Source: Enterobacter sp. R4-368
Lineage (GTDB): Bacteria; Pseudomonadota; Gammaproteobacteria; Enterobacterales; Enterobacteriaceae
Reading direction: 5' to 3'
Assembly (NCBI RefSeq): GCF_000410515.1
Contig: NC_021500.1
Location: 3,162,001-3,226,000, forward strand
DNA length: 64,000 bases
The notes below the pieces were generated by a model that searched no databases, had not been told where the DNA came from, and worked only from the letters and a program-made list of their open reading frames with translations. The position numbers and the translations under genes are program-made. Below are positions 40,804 through 51,486 of this stretch, in pieces; the stretch's first letter is position 1; the number at the start of each line of letters is the position of its first letter.

Positions 40804-41115
40804 GCTTGTTACCGTCGTTATCGTCCGTTGACCATCCTAACATTGTTGCATTAGGGTGTCAGTGCTCGCGGTAGATTGCATGGGTGCGAGAAGGCGACAC
40901 CTCTGCAATGCAGGCGCAACCGGGCTGTAATTCGGACTTTACAGAGAGCGTTTGCTGCTACACTGGTTTGTAGCGCATCTTTCTTTACGGTCAATCAGCA
41001 AGGTGTTAAATTGATCACGTTTTAGACCATTTTTTCGTCACTCCCCCTATAAAGATAAAGGGCGAAAAAAGGTGACGGTTATTTTGGATTTTCTGTAAAC
41101 ATCAGGCGATATGTC
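40804..41115. promoter_or_regulatory. hemC-cyaA intergenic control region
   Basis: 312 nt without a gene. It contains a long hairpin (GGTGTC and CTCGC pairing with GCGAG and GACACC, 40855-40901), candidate promoters for both genes, the CRP-like site at 41001, and an untranslated cyaA leader. A second inverted pair, CGTCACTCCCCC.. / GGTGACG (near 41035-41078), lies in the leader. Confidence 0.6.
41001..41022 (+). promoter_or_regulatory. CRP site of cyaA promoter
   Basis: AGGTGTTAAATTGATCACGT follows the TGTGA-N6-TCACA pattern with mismatches in the left arm, and the flanking bases match the E. coli cyaA P2 region, where CRP-cAMP represses cyaA. Confidence 0.75.
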
Positions 41116-43659
41116 TTGTACCTCTATATTGAGACTCTGAAACAGAGACTGGATGCCATCAATCAATTGCGTGTGGATCGCGCGCTTGCTGCCATGGGGC
41201 CTGCTTTCCAGCAGGTTTACAGTCTGCTGCCTACATTGTTGCATTACCACCATCCGCTGATGCCGGGTTACCTTGAAGGTAACGTTCCCCAGGGCATTTG
41301 CTTTTACACGCCTGATGAAAACCAACTTCACTACCTGAACGAACTTGAGATGCACCGTGGTATGCCGCCGCAGGCGTCGCCAAAAGGCGAACTGCCGATC
41401 ACTGGCGTCTATTCTATGGGCAGTACCTCATCGGTTGGGCAAAGCTGTTCCTCGGACCTGGATATCTGGGTCTGCCATCAATCCTGGCTCGATAATGAAG
41501 AGCGCCAGCTGCTGCAACGTAAGTGCAGCCTGCTGGAGAGCTGGGCGGCCTCGCTCGGCGTGGAAGTGAGCTTCTTCCTGATTGATGAAAACCGTTTCCG
41601 CCACAATGAAAGCGGCAGTCTCGGTGGTGAGGACTGCGGTTCAACGCAGCATATCCTGTTGCTTGACGAATTTTACCGCACCGCCGTACGCCTGGCCGGT
41701 AAACGTATTCTGTGGAATATGGTGCCGGGAGACGAAGAAGAGCATTACGACGACTACGTTATGACGCTCTATGCGCAGGGCGTTTTAACGCCGAACGAAT
41801 GGCTGGATCTGGGGGGGCTGAGCTCGCTTTCGGCGGAAGAGTACTTCGGTGCCAGCTTGTGGCAGCTCTATAAAAGTATTGATTCACCGTACAAAGCAGT
41901 GTTGAAAACGCTGCTGCTGGAAGCTTATTCCTGGGAATACCCCAACACGCGTCTGTTGGCGAAAGATATCAAACAGCGTTTGCATGATGGCGAGATTGTC
42001 TCGTTTGGTCTCGATCACTACTGCATGATGCTGGAGCGCGTGACGGAATACCTGATCGCGATTGAAGACACCGCACGTCTCGATCTTGCTCGCCGATGTT
42101 TCTATTTAAAAGTCTGCGAGAAACTGAGCCGCGAGCGCGCCTGCGTTGGCTGGCGTCGCGAAGTGATTTCGCAGCTGGTAAAAGAGTGGGGCTGGGATGA
42201 CACGCGTGTAGCGATGCTGGATAACCGCGCAAACTGGAAAATCGATCAGGTACGCGAAGCGCACAACGAACTGCTCGACGCGATGATGCAGAGTTACCGC
42301 AACCTGATTCGCTTTGCGCGTCGCAACAATCTGAGCGTTTCCGCCAGCCCGCAGGATATCGGCGTATTAACCCGTAAACTGTACGCGGCATTTGAAGCGC
42401 TGCCGGGTAAAGTAACGCTGGTGAACCCGCAAATTTCACCGGATCTCTCCGAACCGAATTTAACCTTTATTCATGTGCCGCCGGGCCGTGCCAACCGTAC
42501 AGGTTGGTATCTTTACAACCGCGCGCCAAATATGGATTCGATCGTCAGCCATCAGCCGCTGGAATATAACCGCTACCTTAATAAGCTGGTCGCCTGGGCG
42601 TGGTTTAACGGTCTGCTGACTTCACGTACGCACCTGTTTATTAAAGGCAACGGCATTGTTGATTTGCCGAAGTTGCAGGAGATGGTGGCGGATGTTTCCC
42701 ACCACTTCCCGCTGCGGCTGCCTGCCCCGACGCCAAAAGCGCTCTACAGCCCTTGTGAAATCCGTCACCTGGCGATCATTGTTAACCTGGAGTACGACCC
42801 AACCGCGGCGTTCCGTAACCAGGTGGTGCATTTTGATTTCCGCAAACTTGATGTGTTCAGCTTCGGCGAACAGCAAAATTGCCTCGTTGGCAGCGTAGAT
42901 TTGCTCTATCGTAACTCGTGGAATGAAGTGCGAACCCTGCATTTCAACGGCGAGCAGGCGATGATCGAAGCGCTGAAAACCATTCTGGGTAAAATGCATC
43001 AGGACGCCGCGCCGCCGGATAGCGTTGAAGTGTTCTGCTACAGCCAGCATTTACGTGGTCTTATTCGCACCCGTGTACAGCAACTGGTGTCAGAATGCGT
43101 TGAGCTGCGCCTCTCCAGCACGCGCCAGGAAACCGGGCGTTTCAAAGCGTTGCGTGTTGCCGGGCAAACCTGGGGGCTGTTTTTTGAACGCCTCAATGTC
43201 TCGGTGCAGAAACTGGAAAACGCGATTGAGTTTTACGGCGCGATTTCTCACAACAAGCTGCATGGCCTTTCGGTGCAGGTGGAAACCAATCACGTTGAGT
43301 TACCTGCGGTGGTAGATGGTTTTGCCAGCGAAGGGATTATTCAATTCTTCTTTGAAGAGACCGGCGAAGAGGGCTTTAACATCTATATTCTGGATGAGAG
43401 CAACCGCGCGGAAGTCTATCACCACTGCGAAGGCAGCAAAGAAGAGCTGGTGCGTGATGTCAGCCGTTTCTATTCTTCATCTCACGATCGCTTTACTTAC
43501 GGTTCGAGCTTTATCAACTTCAACTTGCCGCAGTTCTACCAGATTGTGAATGTTGAAGGTCGCGCGCAGGTGATTCCGTTCCGTAATCAGGCGATTAGCA
43601 CCGCGACGCCGGCAAATCAGGATAACGATGCGCCGTTGTTGCAGCAGTATTTCTCTTAA
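41116..43659 (+). CDS. cyaA: Class I adenylate cyclase CyaA
   Basis: An 847-residue class I enzyme that makes cAMP from ATP. The nucleotidyltransferase catalytic site lies in [20 protein letters not shown] with Asp114 and Asp116; the C-terminal half is the regulatory part that responds to the glucose phosphotransferase enzyme IIA. It starts with the rare TTG codon, as E. coli cyaA does (the next residues [14 protein letters not shown] agree), which keeps translation low. It is divergent from hemC. Confidence 0.96.
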   Translation: MYLYIETLKQRLDAINQLRVDRALAAMGPAFQQVYSLLPTLLHYHHPLMPGYLEGNVPQGICFYTPDENQLHYLNELEMHRGMPPQASPKGELPITGVYSMGSTSSVGQSCSSDLDIWVCHQSWLDNEERQLLQRKCSLLESWAASLGVEVSFFLIDENRFRHNESGSLGGEDCGSTQHILLLDEFYRTAVRLAGKRILWNMVPGDEEEHYDDYVMTLYAQGVLTPNEWLDLGGLSSLSAEEYFGASLWQLYKSIDSPYKAVLKTLLLEAYSWEYPNTRLLAKDIKQRLHDGEIVSFGLDHYCMMLERVTEYLIAIEDTARLDLARRCFYLKVCEKLSRERACVGWRREVISQLVKEWGWDDTRVAMLDNRANWKIDQVREAHNELLDAMMQSYRNLIRFARRNNLSVSASPQDIGVLTRKLYAAFEALPGKVTLVNPQISPDLSEPNLTFIHVPPGRANRTGWYLYNRAPNMDSIVSHQPLEYNRYLNKLVAWAWFNGLLTSRTHLFIKGNGIVDLPKLQEMVADVSHHFPLRLPAPTPKALYSPCEIRHLAIIVNLEYDPTAAFRNQVVHFDFRKLDVFSFGEQQNCLVGSVDLLYRNSWNEVRTLHFNGEQAMIEALKTILGKMHQDAAPPDSVEVFCYSQHLRGLIRTRVQQLVSECVELRLSSTRQETGRFKALRVAGQTWGLFFERLNVSVQKLENAIEFYGAISHNKLHGLSVQVETNHVELPAVVDGFASEGIIQFFFEETGEEGFNIYILDESNRAEVYHHCEGSKEELVRDVSRFYSSSHDRFTYGSSFINFNLPQFYQIVNVEGRAQVIPFRNQAISTATPANQDNDAPLLQQYFS

Positions 43660-43693
43660 GCGATTTGCCCGGCATGTTACCGGGCAATGAATG

Positions 43694-44014
43694 TCAGCGG
43701 AAGCTGACGGTTTCTCCCGCCTGTTGGCTCGCCGCTTGTTCCAGCAGATCCCAGAACGTCTCACCGCTGCGGTCGCACACCCATTCGTCGCCTTTCAGGT
43801 CAAAATGGTAGCCGCCCTGTTTGGTTGCCAGCCAGACCTGGTGTAGCGGTTCCTGGCGGTTAATAATGATTTTGCTGCCGTTTTCAAAGCTGATGGTCAG
43901 CACGCCGCCGTTGATCTCGCAGTCGATATCACTGTCGCCGTCCCAGTCATCCAGGCGTTCTTCGATGGTCAGCCACAGGCCGTCTGCGAGGCGATGAAAT
44001 TCACTGTCGTTCAT
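43694..44014 (-). CDS. cyaY: Frataxin-like protein CyaY
   Basis: A 106-residue frataxin homologue that binds iron and IscS and slows or tunes Fe-S cluster assembly. The acidic first helix has [19 protein letters not shown], the iron-binding ridge; the sheet region [20 protein letters not shown] follows. Convergent with cyaA; an inverted repeat TTGCCCGG / CCGGGCAA (43665-43687) lies between. Confidence 0.96.
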   Translation of the reverse strand: MNDSEFHRLADGLWLTIEERLDDWDGDSDIDCEINGGVLTISFENGSKIIINRQEPLHQVWLATKQGGYHFDLKGDEWVCDRSGETFWDLLEQAASQQAGETVSFR

Positions 44015-44151
44015 TCTCTTATCCCGTTTTTTATGATGGCAGCAGTATAACGCGAAACATTTCCCGATGCCCTAAACGCGCAAACTCTTGCTTTTGTGTC
44101 TTCTCCTGCGATGATAGAAAGCAGAAAGAACGAACTTACAGGCAACTTATA

Positions 44152-44355
44152 ATGAAAGATGTGTTTCGCACGCTGGCCGTACTGCTGACTCTGTTTAGCC
44201 TGACGGGCTGTGGTCTGAAAGGCCCACTCTACTTCCCGCCCGCAGATAAAAACGCGCCGCCGCCAACCAAAACGCAAACCAGCACGATTCAGCCGGCCAC
44301 GCCGGATAAAAACGATCGTGGTGATGACGGCTCGCCGACGCAGGTGAATTACTGA
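44152..44355 (+). CDS. lptM: Lipoprotein LptM (YifL)
   Basis: A 67-residue lipoprotein. Signal peptide 1-19 with lipobox LTGC and lipid-modified Cys20; the mature start CGLKGPLYFPP is the conserved part, followed by a Pro/Thr/Asp-rich tail. LptM binds the LptD-LptE translocon and helps LptD reach its native disulphide form. It precedes dapF by 36 nt and is divergent from cyaY. Confidence 0.93.
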   Translation: MKDVFRTLAVLLTLFSLTGCGLKGPLYFPPADKNAPPPTKTQTSTIQPATPDKNDRGDDGSPTQVNY

Positions 44356-44391
44356 CGTTACCGTTCTGTATCCGCGCAAATGGAGTAGATG

Positions 44392-45216
44392 ATGCAGTTC
44401 TCAAAAATGCATGGCCTTGGCAACGATTTTATGGTCGTCGACGCGGTAACGCAGAATGTCTTTTTTTCCCCGGAGCTGATCCGTCGTCTGGCGGATCGCC
44501 ATCTTGGCGTAGGGTTCGACCAGTTGCTGGTGGTTGAGCCTCCCTACGATCCTGAACTTGATTTTCACTATCGGATCTTTAATGCCGATGGCAGCGAAGT
44601 GTCGCAGTGCGGCAACGGCGCGCGCTGCTTCGCCCGTTTTGTTCGCCTGAAAGGGTTGACCAATAAACGTGATATCCGCGTCAGTACGGCAAACGGTCGT
44701 ATGGTATTGAGCGTAACGGAAGATGAGCTGGTTCGCGTGAATATGGGTGAGCCGAACTTTGAACCGTCGCAGGTGCCATTTCGCGCCAACAAAGCGGAAA
44801 AGACCTATATTATGCGCGCGGCAGAGCAAACAGTATTGTGCGGCGTTGTCTCAATGGGCAACCCGCACTGCGTGATTCAGGTGGACGACGTCAACACTGC
44901 CCCCGTTGAAACGCTGGGGCCGGTTCTGGAAAGCCACGAACGTTTTCCTGAGCGTGCGAACATCGGCTTTATGCAAGTCGTTAAACCGGACACCATTCGC
45001 CTGCGCGTTTATGAGCGCGGCGCCGGGGAAACCCAGGCCTGCGGCAGCGGTGCTTGCGCAGCGGTTGCTGTCGGTATCTCGCAGGGGTTGCTGGCGGAAA
45101 ATGTTCGCGTGGAATTACCAGGCGGTCGACTTGATATCGCATGGAAAGGCCCGGGCCAACCACTGTATATGACTGGCCCGGCGGCACATGTCTACGACGG
45201 GTTTATTCAGTTATGA
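44392..45216 (+). CDS. dapF: Diaminopimelate epimerase DapF
   Basis: A 274-residue cofactor-free epimerase that makes meso-diaminopimelate for lysine and peptidoglycan. The two catalytic cysteines are Cys73 in SQCGNGARC and the one in [10 protein letters not shown] (near 217). The second of two ATG codons is taken as start, since GGAG is six bases before it and E. coli starts there. It overlaps yigA and leads dapF-yigA-xerC-yigB. Confidence 0.96.
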   Translation: MQFSKMHGLGNDFMVVDAVTQNVFFSPELIRRLADRHLGVGFDQLLVVEPPYDPELDFHYRIFNADGSEVSQCGNGARCFARFVRLKGLTNKRDIRVSTANGRMVLSVTEDELVRVNMGEPNFEPSQVPFRANKAEKTYIMRAAEQTVLCGVVSMGNPHCVIQVDDVNTAPVETLGPVLESHERFPERANIGFMQVVKPDTIRLRVYERGAGETQACGSGACAAVAVGISQGLLAENVRVELPGGRLDIAWKGPGQPLYMTGPAAHVYDGFIQL

Positions 45217-45920
45217 AGCAGCCAGGGGAAGAACTACAGGACACCTTTACACAGCTGGATGACAGCGATGTCGTTGATTATCTGCTGCGTAACCCTGATT
45301 TCTTTATCCGCAATGCACGGCTGGTGGAACAGATGCGCGTACCGCATGCGGTGCGCGACACCGTTTCACTGGTGGAATGGCACATGGCGCGTTCGCGCAA
45401 TCACATCAATGCGCTGGAAGAGAACATGACGCTGTTGATGGAGCAGGCCAGCGCTAACGAAGGTCTGTTTTATCGTCTGCTGCGTTTACAGGGACGGCTG
45501 GCGTCTGCGCCGAGCCTTGACGAAATGCTCAACCGTTTCCATCGCTGGGCGCGTGATTTAGGGCTGGCTGGCGCCACTATCCGCCTGTTTCCCGATCGCT
45601 GGCGTCTTGGCGCGCCGTCGAAATTTACCCATCTTGCGCTCTCCCGACAGGCGTTTGAACCGCTGCGTATCCAGCGCCTTGGCCAGCAGCATCACTATCT
45701 TGGGCCGCTAAACGGGCCGGAGTTACTGCTGCTGTTGCCGGAAGCGAAAGCGATTGGCTCCGTCGCGATGTCGCTGATGGGGCAGGATGGCGCGCTGGGC
45801 GTTGTGTTGTTCAGCAGTCGCGACGTTCACCATTATCAACAGGGACAAGGCACGCAGTTGCTGGAAGAGATCGCGCAGATGCTGCCGGATCTGCTGGAGC
45901 GCTGGATTGAGCGCGTATGA
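45213..45920 (+). CDS. yigA: DUF484 protein YigA
   Basis: A 235-residue protein of the DUF484 family with a GAF-like fold. An N-terminal helical part ([36 protein letters not shown]) is followed by a GAF-type domain (about 90-235). Its role is unknown; it always lies between dapF and xerC in this group. Start and stop overlap its neighbours by four bases. The start at [10 protein letters not shown] is chosen for that overlap. Confidence 0.93.
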   Translation: MKQPGEELQDTFTQLDDSDVVDYLLRNPDFFIRNARLVEQMRVPHAVRDTVSLVEWHMARSRNHINALEENMTLLMEQASANEGLFYRLLRLQGRLASAPSLDEMLNRFHRWARDLGLAGATIRLFPDRWRLGAPSKFTHLALSRQAFEPLRIQRLGQQHHYLGPLNGPELLLLLPEAKAIGSVAMSLMGQDGALGVVLFSSRDVHHYQQGQGTQLLEEIAQMLPDLLERWIERV

Positions 45921-46819
45921 CCGATTCTCCGCTGTTTTCGTTCGTCACCCGTTTTCTGCGCTACCTGGGCGTTGAACGCCAGCTCAGTCCTGTCACGCTT
46001 TTAAATTATCAGCGTCAGCTTGATGCCATTATTGCTTTGACCGAAGAAACGGGTCTGAAAAGCTGGCAACAATGTGATGCTGCGATGGTGCGCGCCATTG
46101 CCGTGCGCAGCCGACGCAAAGGGCTGGGGGCCGCGAGCCTGGCGCTGCGGCTCTCGGCGCTGCGCAGTTTCTTTGACTGGATGGTCAGCCAGGGCGAGTT
46201 ACCCGCAAACCCGGCAAAAGGCATTTCCGCGCCAAAAGCGCCACGCCATTTGCCGAAAAACATCGACGTTGATGATGTTAACCGGCTGCTGGATATCGAT
46301 CTGAATGATCCGCTCGCCGTGCGCGATCGCGCGATGCTTGAAGTAATGTATGGCGCGGGTCTGCGTTTGTCTGAACTGGTGAATCTGGATATTAAACATC
46401 TGGATCTGGAAAGCGGCGAAGTGTGGGTGCTGGGCAAAGGCAGTAAAGAACGTCGTTTGCCGATTGGCCGCAACGCGGTCGTCTGGATTGAGCACTGGCT
46501 TGATTTACGCGGTCTGTTCGGCGCACAAGACGATGCGCTGTTTCTGTCGAAGCTCGGCAAACGTATTTCCGCGCGTAATGTGCAAAAGCGCTTCGCTGAG
46601 TGGGGCATTAAGCAAGGGTTGAACAGCCACGTGCATCCTCATAAGCTGCGCCACTCTTTCGCCACCCATATGCTCGAATCGAGCGGCGATCTGCGCGGTG
46701 TGCAGGAGCTGCTCGGTCACGCTAATCTGTCCACCACTCAGATATATACTCATCTTGATTTTCAACACCTTGCTTCGGTATACGATGCGGCGCACCCGCG
46801 CGCCAAACGGGGGAAATAA
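45917..46819 (+). CDS. xerC: Tyrosine recombinase XerC
   Basis: A 300-residue site-specific recombinase which, with XerD at dif, resolves chromosome dimers. An N-terminal SAM-like DNA-binding domain (about 1-105) and a catalytic domain with Arg150, Lys174, His242, Arg245, His268 and the nucleophile Tyr277 in TTQIYTHL are all present. It is co-transcribed with dapF and yigA, and overlaps yigB by one base. Confidence 0.97.
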   Translation: MTDSPLFSFVTRFLRYLGVERQLSPVTLLNYQRQLDAIIALTEETGLKSWQQCDAAMVRAIAVRSRRKGLGAASLALRLSALRSFFDWMVSQGELPANPAKGISAPKAPRHLPKNIDVDDVNRLLDIDLNDPLAVRDRAMLEVMYGAGLRLSELVNLDIKHLDLESGEVWVLGKGSKERRLPIGRNAVVWIEHWLDLRGLFGAQDDALFLSKLGKRISARNVQKRFAEWGIKQGLNSHVHPHKLRHSFATHMLESSGDLRGVQELLGHANLSTTQIYTHLDFQHLASVYDAAHPRAKRGK

Positions 46820-47535
46820 TGCGTTTTTACCGCCCATTAGGTCAGATCTCTGCGATCACCTTCGACCTGGACGACACCCTTTACGACAACCGGTTGGTTA
46901 TCCAGCGCACAGAACAGGAAGCGCTGGCGTTTGTGCAGCGTTATCACCCGGCGTTAAGCAATCTGGAAAACAGTGAATTCCATCGTCTGCGCCAGTCGCT
47001 GCGGGAAACTGAACCGGATATTTACCACGATGTCACCGAGTGGCGCCGGCGTTCCGTTGAACGCGCGATGCTGGATGCCGGTCTGACCGTAGAAGAAGCC
47101 GCCGCCGGTGCAAATGCTTCGATGGTCAATTTTGCCAAATGGCGCAGCCGCATTGATGTGCCAGAGGAAACCCACGACACATTGACGAAGCTCGGCAAAA
47201 AGTGGCCGCTGGTGGCGATCACCAACGGTAACGCGCAACCGGAGTTGTTCGGCCTGGGCGACTACTTTGAATTCGTGTTGCGTGCCGGGCCGGACGGTCG
47301 CGCAAAACCCTTTAGCGATATGTATCATCTGGCGGCTGAGCGTCTCGGTGTGGCGATTGGCGATATCCTGCATGTGGGTGATGATCTGACCACCGACGTT
47401 GCCGGCGCGGTGCGCTGCGGCATGCAGGCTTGTTGGATCAAACCGGAAGGCGCAGATCTGCTGCAAGCCAGCGACAGCCGGTTACTGCCGCATGTGGAAA
47501 TTTCGCGGTTGGCATCCCTCACTACGCTGATATAA
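46819..47535 (+). CDS. yigB: HAD phosphatase YigB (FMN phosphatase)
   Basis: A 238-residue HAD-superfamily enzyme. Motif I is FDLDDTLYD with nucleophile Asp16 and Asp18; motif II TNGNAQ; motif [13 protein letters not shown]; a helical cap lies between. E. coli YigB removes phosphate from FMN and similar compounds. Last gene of the dapF operon. Confidence 0.95.
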   Translation: MRFYRPLGQISAITFDLDDTLYDNRLVIQRTEQEALAFVQRYHPALSNLENSEFHRLRQSLRETEPDIYHDVTEWRRRSVERAMLDAGLTVEEAAAGANASMVNFAKWRSRIDVPEETHDTLTKLGKKWPLVAITNGNAQPELFGLGDYFEFVLRAGPDGRAKPFSDMYHLAAERLGVAIGDILHVGDDLTTDVAGAVRCGMQACWIKPEGADLLQASDSRLLPHVEISRLASLTTLI

Positions 47536-47547
47536 TCACCAGCTGTT

Positions 47548-47563
47548 CTGTATAAATTCCCAG
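47548..47563 (+). promoter_or_regulatory. LexA box of uvrD
   Basis: CTGTATAAATTCCCAG fits CTG-N10-CAG with the usual AT-rich centre, 22 nt before the uvrD ATG, so SOS control of uvrD is kept as in E. coli. Confidence 0.85.
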
Positions 47564-47584
47564 TAATATTTCGCGGCGGTGCCA

Positions 47585-49747
47585 ATGGACGTTTCTTATC
47601 TGCTCGACAGCCTCAATGACAAACAGCGCGACGCCGTAGCCGCCGAGCGCAGCAATATGCTGGTGCTGGCAGGGGCGGGGAGCGGTAAGACGCGCGTACT
47701 GGTACACCGTATCGCCTGGCTGATGACCGTGGAAAACTGCTCGCCATACTCCATTATGGCGGTGACTTTCACCAACAAAGCGGCGGCGGAAATGCGCCAC
47801 CGTATCGGCCAGTTGATGGGCACTTCGCAGGGCGGGATGTGGGTTGGCACGTTCCACGGCCTCGCGCACCGTTTGCTGCGCGCGCACCATATGGACGCCA
47901 ACCTGCCGCAGGATTTCCAGATCCTCGACAGCGAAGATCAGCTGCGTTTGCTCAAGCGTCTGATCAAAGCGATGAACCTCGACGAGAAGCAATGGTCGCC
48001 GCGCCAGGCGATGTGGTACATCAACGGCCAGAAAGACGAAGGCATTCGTCCGCACCATATTCAAAGTTTCGGTAACCCGGTGGAACAGACCTGGCAGAAA
48101 GTTTACCAGGCCTACCAGGAAGCCTGCGATCGCGCCGGGCTGGTCGATTTCGCCGAGCTGCTGCTGCGCGCCCATGAGTTGTGGCTCAACAAGCCGCATA
48201 TTTTGCAGCACTACCGCGAACGCTTTACCAATATCCTGGTGGACGAATTCCAGGATACCAACAACATTCAATACGCGTGGATCCGCCTGCTGGCGGGCGA
48301 TACCGGCAAAGTGATGATCGTCGGCGACGATGATCAGTCCATTTACGGCTGGCGCGGTGCGCAGGTGGAAAACATCCAGCGCTTCCTGAAAGACTTCCCC
48401 GGCGCCCAGACGATCCGCCTGGAGCAAAACTACCGTTCGACCAGCAATATTCTCAGCGCGGCGAACGCCCTGATTGAGAACAACAACGGGCGCCTGGGTA
48501 AAAAACTGTGGACCGATGGCGTCGATGGCGAGCTGATTTCACTCTACTGCGCCTTTAACGAACTGGATGAAGCGCGTTATGTCGTCAACCGTATCAAAGC
48601 CTGGCAGGATAACGGCGGCCAGCTTTCGCAGTGCGCCATTCTCTATCGCAGCAACGCCCAGTCGCGCGTGCTGGAAGAGGCGCTGCTGCAAGCCAGCATG
48701 CCGTACCGGATTTATGGCGGTATGCGATTCTTCGAACGTCAGGAAATTAAAGATGCGCTCTCCTACCTGCGCCTGATCGCCAACCGCAACGATGATGCCG
48801 CTTTTGAGCGCGTGGTGAATACGCCAACGCGCGGCATCGGCGACCGTACGCTGGACGTGGTGCGCCAAACCTCGCGCGATCGCCAGTTGACGTTATGGCA
48901 GGCGACGCGTGAGTTGTTACAGGAGAAAGCGCTGGCGGGCCGCGCGGCGAGCGCGCTGCAACGTTTCCTGGAACTGATTGACGCGCTGGCACAGGAAACG
49001 GCGGATATGCCGTTGCATGTGCAAACCGACCGGGTGATCAGCGATTCCGGCCTGCGCATGATGTACGAGCAGGAAAAAGGCGAAAAAGGCCAGACGCGTA
49101 TCGAGAACTTAGAGGAACTGGTCACCGCGACGCGCCAGTTCAGCTACAACGAAGAAGACGAAGATTTAATGCCGCTGCAGGCATTTCTCTCCCACGCCGC
49201 ACTGGAAGCGGGCGAAGGGCAGGCGGATACCTGGCAGGATGCGGTGCAGTTAATGACGCTGCACTCGGCGAAAGGGCTGGAGTTCCCGCAGGTGTTTATC
49301 GTTGGCATGGAAGAGGGCATGTTCCCCAGCCAGATGTCGCTGGATGAAGGCGGCCGCCTGGAAGAGGAGCGCCGTCTGGCGTATGTCGGCGTGACGCGCG
49401 CGATGCAAAAACTGACCTTAACCTATGCGGAAACACGTCGGTTGTACGGTAAAGAGGTGTATCACCGCCCGTCGCGCTTTATTGGCGAGTTGCCTGAAGA
49501 GTGTGTTGAAGAGGTACGTTTGCGCGCCAGCATCAGCCGCCCGGTTAGCCATCAACGCATGGGTACGCCGGTGGCGCAAAGCGATACCGGCTATAAACTT
49601 GGCCAGCGCGTGCGCCATGCCAAATTTGGCGAAGGCACGGTGGTGAACATGGAAGGCAGCGGTGAGCACAGCCGTTTGCAGGTGGCTTTCCAGGGGCAAG
49701 GTATTAAATGGCTGGTGGCGGCTTACGCCAAGCTCGAAACCGTGTAA
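47585..49747 (+). CDS. uvrD: DNA helicase II UvrD
   Basis: A 720-residue superfamily 1A helicase for nucleotide excision and mismatch repair. Walker A GAGSGKT at 30-36; DEFQDTNNIQ motif [16 protein letters not shown] motif III; VTRAMQKL in motif VI; the C-terminal KLGQRVRHAKFGEGTVVN Tudor-like domain that binds RNA polymerase and UvrB. ATG at 47585 is used; an in-frame GTG two codons earlier is unlikely. Preceded by a LexA box. Confidence 0.97.
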   Translation: MDVSYLLDSLNDKQRDAVAAERSNMLVLAGAGSGKTRVLVHRIAWLMTVENCSPYSIMAVTFTNKAAAEMRHRIGQLMGTSQGGMWVGTFHGLAHRLLRAHHMDANLPQDFQILDSEDQLRLLKRLIKAMNLDEKQWSPRQAMWYINGQKDEGIRPHHIQSFGNPVEQTWQKVYQAYQEACDRAGLVDFAELLLRAHELWLNKPHILQHYRERFTNILVDEFQDTNNIQYAWIRLLAGDTGKVMIVGDDDQSIYGWRGAQVENIQRFLKDFPGAQTIRLEQNYRSTSNILSAANALIENNNGRLGKKLWTDGVDGELISLYCAFNELDEARYVVNRIKAWQDNGGQLSQCAILYRSNAQSRVLEEALLQASMPYRIYGGMRFFERQEIKDALSYLRLIANRNDDAAFERVVNTPTRGIGDRTLDVVRQTSRDRQLTLWQATRELLQEKALAGRAASALQRFLELIDALAQETADMPLHVQTDRVISDSGLRMMYEQEKGEKGQTRIENLEELVTATRQFSYNEEDEDLMPLQAFLSHAALEAGEGQADTWQDAVQLMTLHSAKGLEFPQVFIVGMEEGMFPSQMSLDEGGRLEEERRLAYVGVTRAMQKLTLTYAETRRLYGKEVYHRPSRFIGELPEECVEEVRLRASISRPVSHQRMGTPVAQSDTGYKLGQRVRHAKFGEGTVVNMEGSGEHSRLQVAFQGQGIKWLVAAYAKLETV

Positions 49748-50106
49748 CTTTCAGAAAAATATCATTATTTTGTAATATTCTGCTAGCCTTATACGCTGAA
49801 GGGCAAATATTGCTCTTTAGCGTTTCGTTGCGTGTTGACGCCTTCTGAGTGCTGGCGTAACATGCGCGCACGATCACGCTAAGAGGACATTCGCCTTGGA
49901 CACACCCAGTAGATACTGGCTCAATTTCCTGGTTTTCAGGAACAACTCCTAAGGCTATCTCCTCATGCTGATGGCCTTAGAGGTTGTCAGCGACCCGCTG
50001 TATTCCCCGTCGCGCTGAGTCAGGCTGTTTAATGGTCTGAAACCCAATTTGTTTCTCTGTGTGCCCACCGAACTGTCCGATATTTTTTGCATTGGGAGTC
50101 CCGGCT
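49748..50106 (+). promoter_or_regulatory. corA leader region
   Basis: 359 nt between uvrD and corA. It holds candidate promoter bases (TAGCCTTATACGCTGAAGG near 49784), the corL frame at 49896, and a long untranslated stretch after corL with alternating pairings such as CTAAGGC / GCCTTAG (near 49950-49980). In Salmonella this leader, through corL translation, decides between two RNA folds and Rho-dependent ending before corA. Confidence 0.7.
49896..49952 (+). CDS. corL: corA leader peptide CorL
   Basis: An 18-codon frame starting TTG and reading MDTPSRYWLNFLVFRNNS, with AGAGGA 9-14 nt upstream. Salmonella corA has a leader peptide at the same place whose translation controls Rho-dependent termination in response to Mg. 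The start of the peptide (MDTPSR) fits what is expected for that leader. Its short length hides it from gene finders. Confidence 0.8.
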   Translation: MDTPSRYWLNFLVFRNNS

Positions 50107-51057
50107 ATGCTGAGCGCATTTCAACTGGAAAACAATCGTTTAACCCGCCTTGAGGCTGACGAAATCAAACATCTCGCCAGCTCTGTTTGGGTTGATTTGG
50201 TCGAGCCGGACGATGAAGAACGTACCCGCGTGCAAACGGAATTGGGCCAGAACCTGGCCACCCGACCTGAACTGGAAGACATTGAGGCGTCGGCGCGTTT
50301 TTTTGAAGACGAAGACGGCCTGCACATCCACTCCTTCTTCTTTTTTGAAGATGCTGAAGATCATGCAGGCAACTCAACCGTAGCATTTACCATCCGCGAA
50401 GGTCGCCTGTTCACCCTGCGTGAGCGCGAGCTGCCTGCGTTTCGCCTGTACCGTATGCGCGCCCGCAGCCAGGAGATGGTCGACGGTAACGCTTATGAAC
50501 TGCTGCTGGATCTGTTCGAAACCAAAATTGAGCAACTGGCGGATGAAATCGAAAACATTTACAGCGATCTGGAAAAGCTGAGCCGCGTCATTATGGAAGG
50601 CCAGCAGGGCGACGAGTATGACGACGCGCTCTCGACGCTGGCGGAACAGGAAGATATCGGCTGGAAGGTGCGCCTGTGTCTGATGGATACCCAGCGCGCG
50701 TTGAACTTCCTGGTGCGTAAGGCGCGTTTACCGGCCGGTCAGCTTGAGCAGGCGCGCGAGATCCTGCGCGATATCGAATCCCTGCTGCCGCACAACGAAT
50801 CGTTGTTCCAGAAAGTGAACTTCCTGATGCAAGCGGCGATGGGCTTTATCAATATCGAGCAGAACCGCATCATCAAGATCTTCTCGGTGGTATCGGTCGT
50901 GTTCCTGCCGCCGACGCTGGTGGCTTCCAGTTACGGCATGAACTTTGAATTTATGCCCGAACTGCACTGGAGCTTTGGCTACCCTGGCGCAATCATCTTT
51001 ATGATCCTCGCGGGGCTCGCGCCTTATCTCTACTTCAAGCGCCGTAACTGGCTATAA
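50107..51057 (+). CDS. corA: Magnesium/cobalt transporter CorA
   Basis: A 316-residue pentameric Mg channel. A large acidic cytoplasmic domain with long helices (about 1-255), then two C-terminal membrane helices; the signature GMN at 277-279 ([11 protein letters not shown]) forms the outer selectivity ring. The C-terminal KRRNWL basic end is conserved. Start at [10 protein letters not shown], with GGGAG upstream; an in-frame ATG 16 codons earlier lies in the leader. A terminator follows. Confidence 0.96.
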   Translation: MLSAFQLENNRLTRLEADEIKHLASSVWVDLVEPDDEERTRVQTELGQNLATRPELEDIEASARFFEDEDGLHIHSFFFFEDAEDHAGNSTVAFTIREGRLFTLRERELPAFRLYRMRARSQEMVDGNAYELLLDLFETKIEQLADEIENIYSDLEKLSRVIMEGQQGDEYDDALSTLAEQEDIGWKVRLCLMDTQRALNFLVRKARLPAGQLEQAREILRDIESLLPHNESLFQKVNFLMQAAMGFINIEQNRIIKIFSVVSVVFLPPTLVASSYGMNFEFMPELHWSFGYPGAIIFMILAGLAPYLYFKRRNWL

Positions 51058-51058
51058 A

Positions 51059-51094
51059 ATAAAAAGGTTCAGCATCACGCTGAACCTTTTTTAT
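51059..51094. terminator. Bidirectional terminator between corA and yigF
   Basis: Stem AAAGGTTCAGC / GCTGAACCTTT with loop ATCAC, flanked by A on the left and T on the right, so it can end transcripts from both corA and the convergent yigF. Confidence 0.9.
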
Positions 51095-51486
51095 TACAGG
51101 CTCCAGTCCTGTTTGCCCTTCACTTTTAGATCGTAATACCAAATGTTGGCCCGACAGGCGATGATGGCGTTGACCATATAACCCAGGAAGCCAATGTTAA
51201 AAATAACCGCAACCACGATAACGACTATGTTGATAACTAAAACTAACAGGGCTTTCTTCCATAAACCAAGGATCAGCAAATAGATAATAGAAAAAAACCA
51301 GGCGAAGAAATTGAAAGAGACTTTTATCTTCTGCCCGAAAGTCATTTCTTTATAGGCGTTTTTCCATGCCGGGCTCATCCCCCAAAAAGAGGGGTAGCCA
51401 TTCTTCTCATAGAATGCGAAACGATACTTCCATTTGTCGCTTAATGAATGGTCGCTTTTATAATCATAAGTGTTGATGTTACTCAT
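51094..51486 (-). CDS. yigF: DUF2628 membrane protein YigF
   Basis: A 130-residue small membrane protein. The N-terminal part (WKYRFAFYEKNGYPSFWGMSPAWKNAYKEMTFGQKIKVSFN) is typical of DUF2628; two to three hydrophobic helices follow (about 56-75, 77-97, and a short one near 98-112). Function unknown. Its ATG overlaps the yigG end by eight bases, and its ribosome site GGAGGGG lies inside the yigG end, so the two are coupled. Same neighbourhood as E. coli yigF. Confidence 0.85.
   Translation of the reverse strand: MSNINTYDYKSDHSLSDKWKYRFAFYEKNGYPSFWGMSPAWKNAYKEMTFGQKIKVSFNFFAWFFSIIYLLILGLWKKALLVLVINIVVIVVAVIFNIGFLGYMVNAIIACRANIWYYDLKVKGKQDWSL

Noticed and set aside
47522..48427. Open frame of 301 codons on the - strand opposite uvrD
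   Set aside because: Shadow of the conserved uvrD frame, no ribosome site and no recognisable domain.
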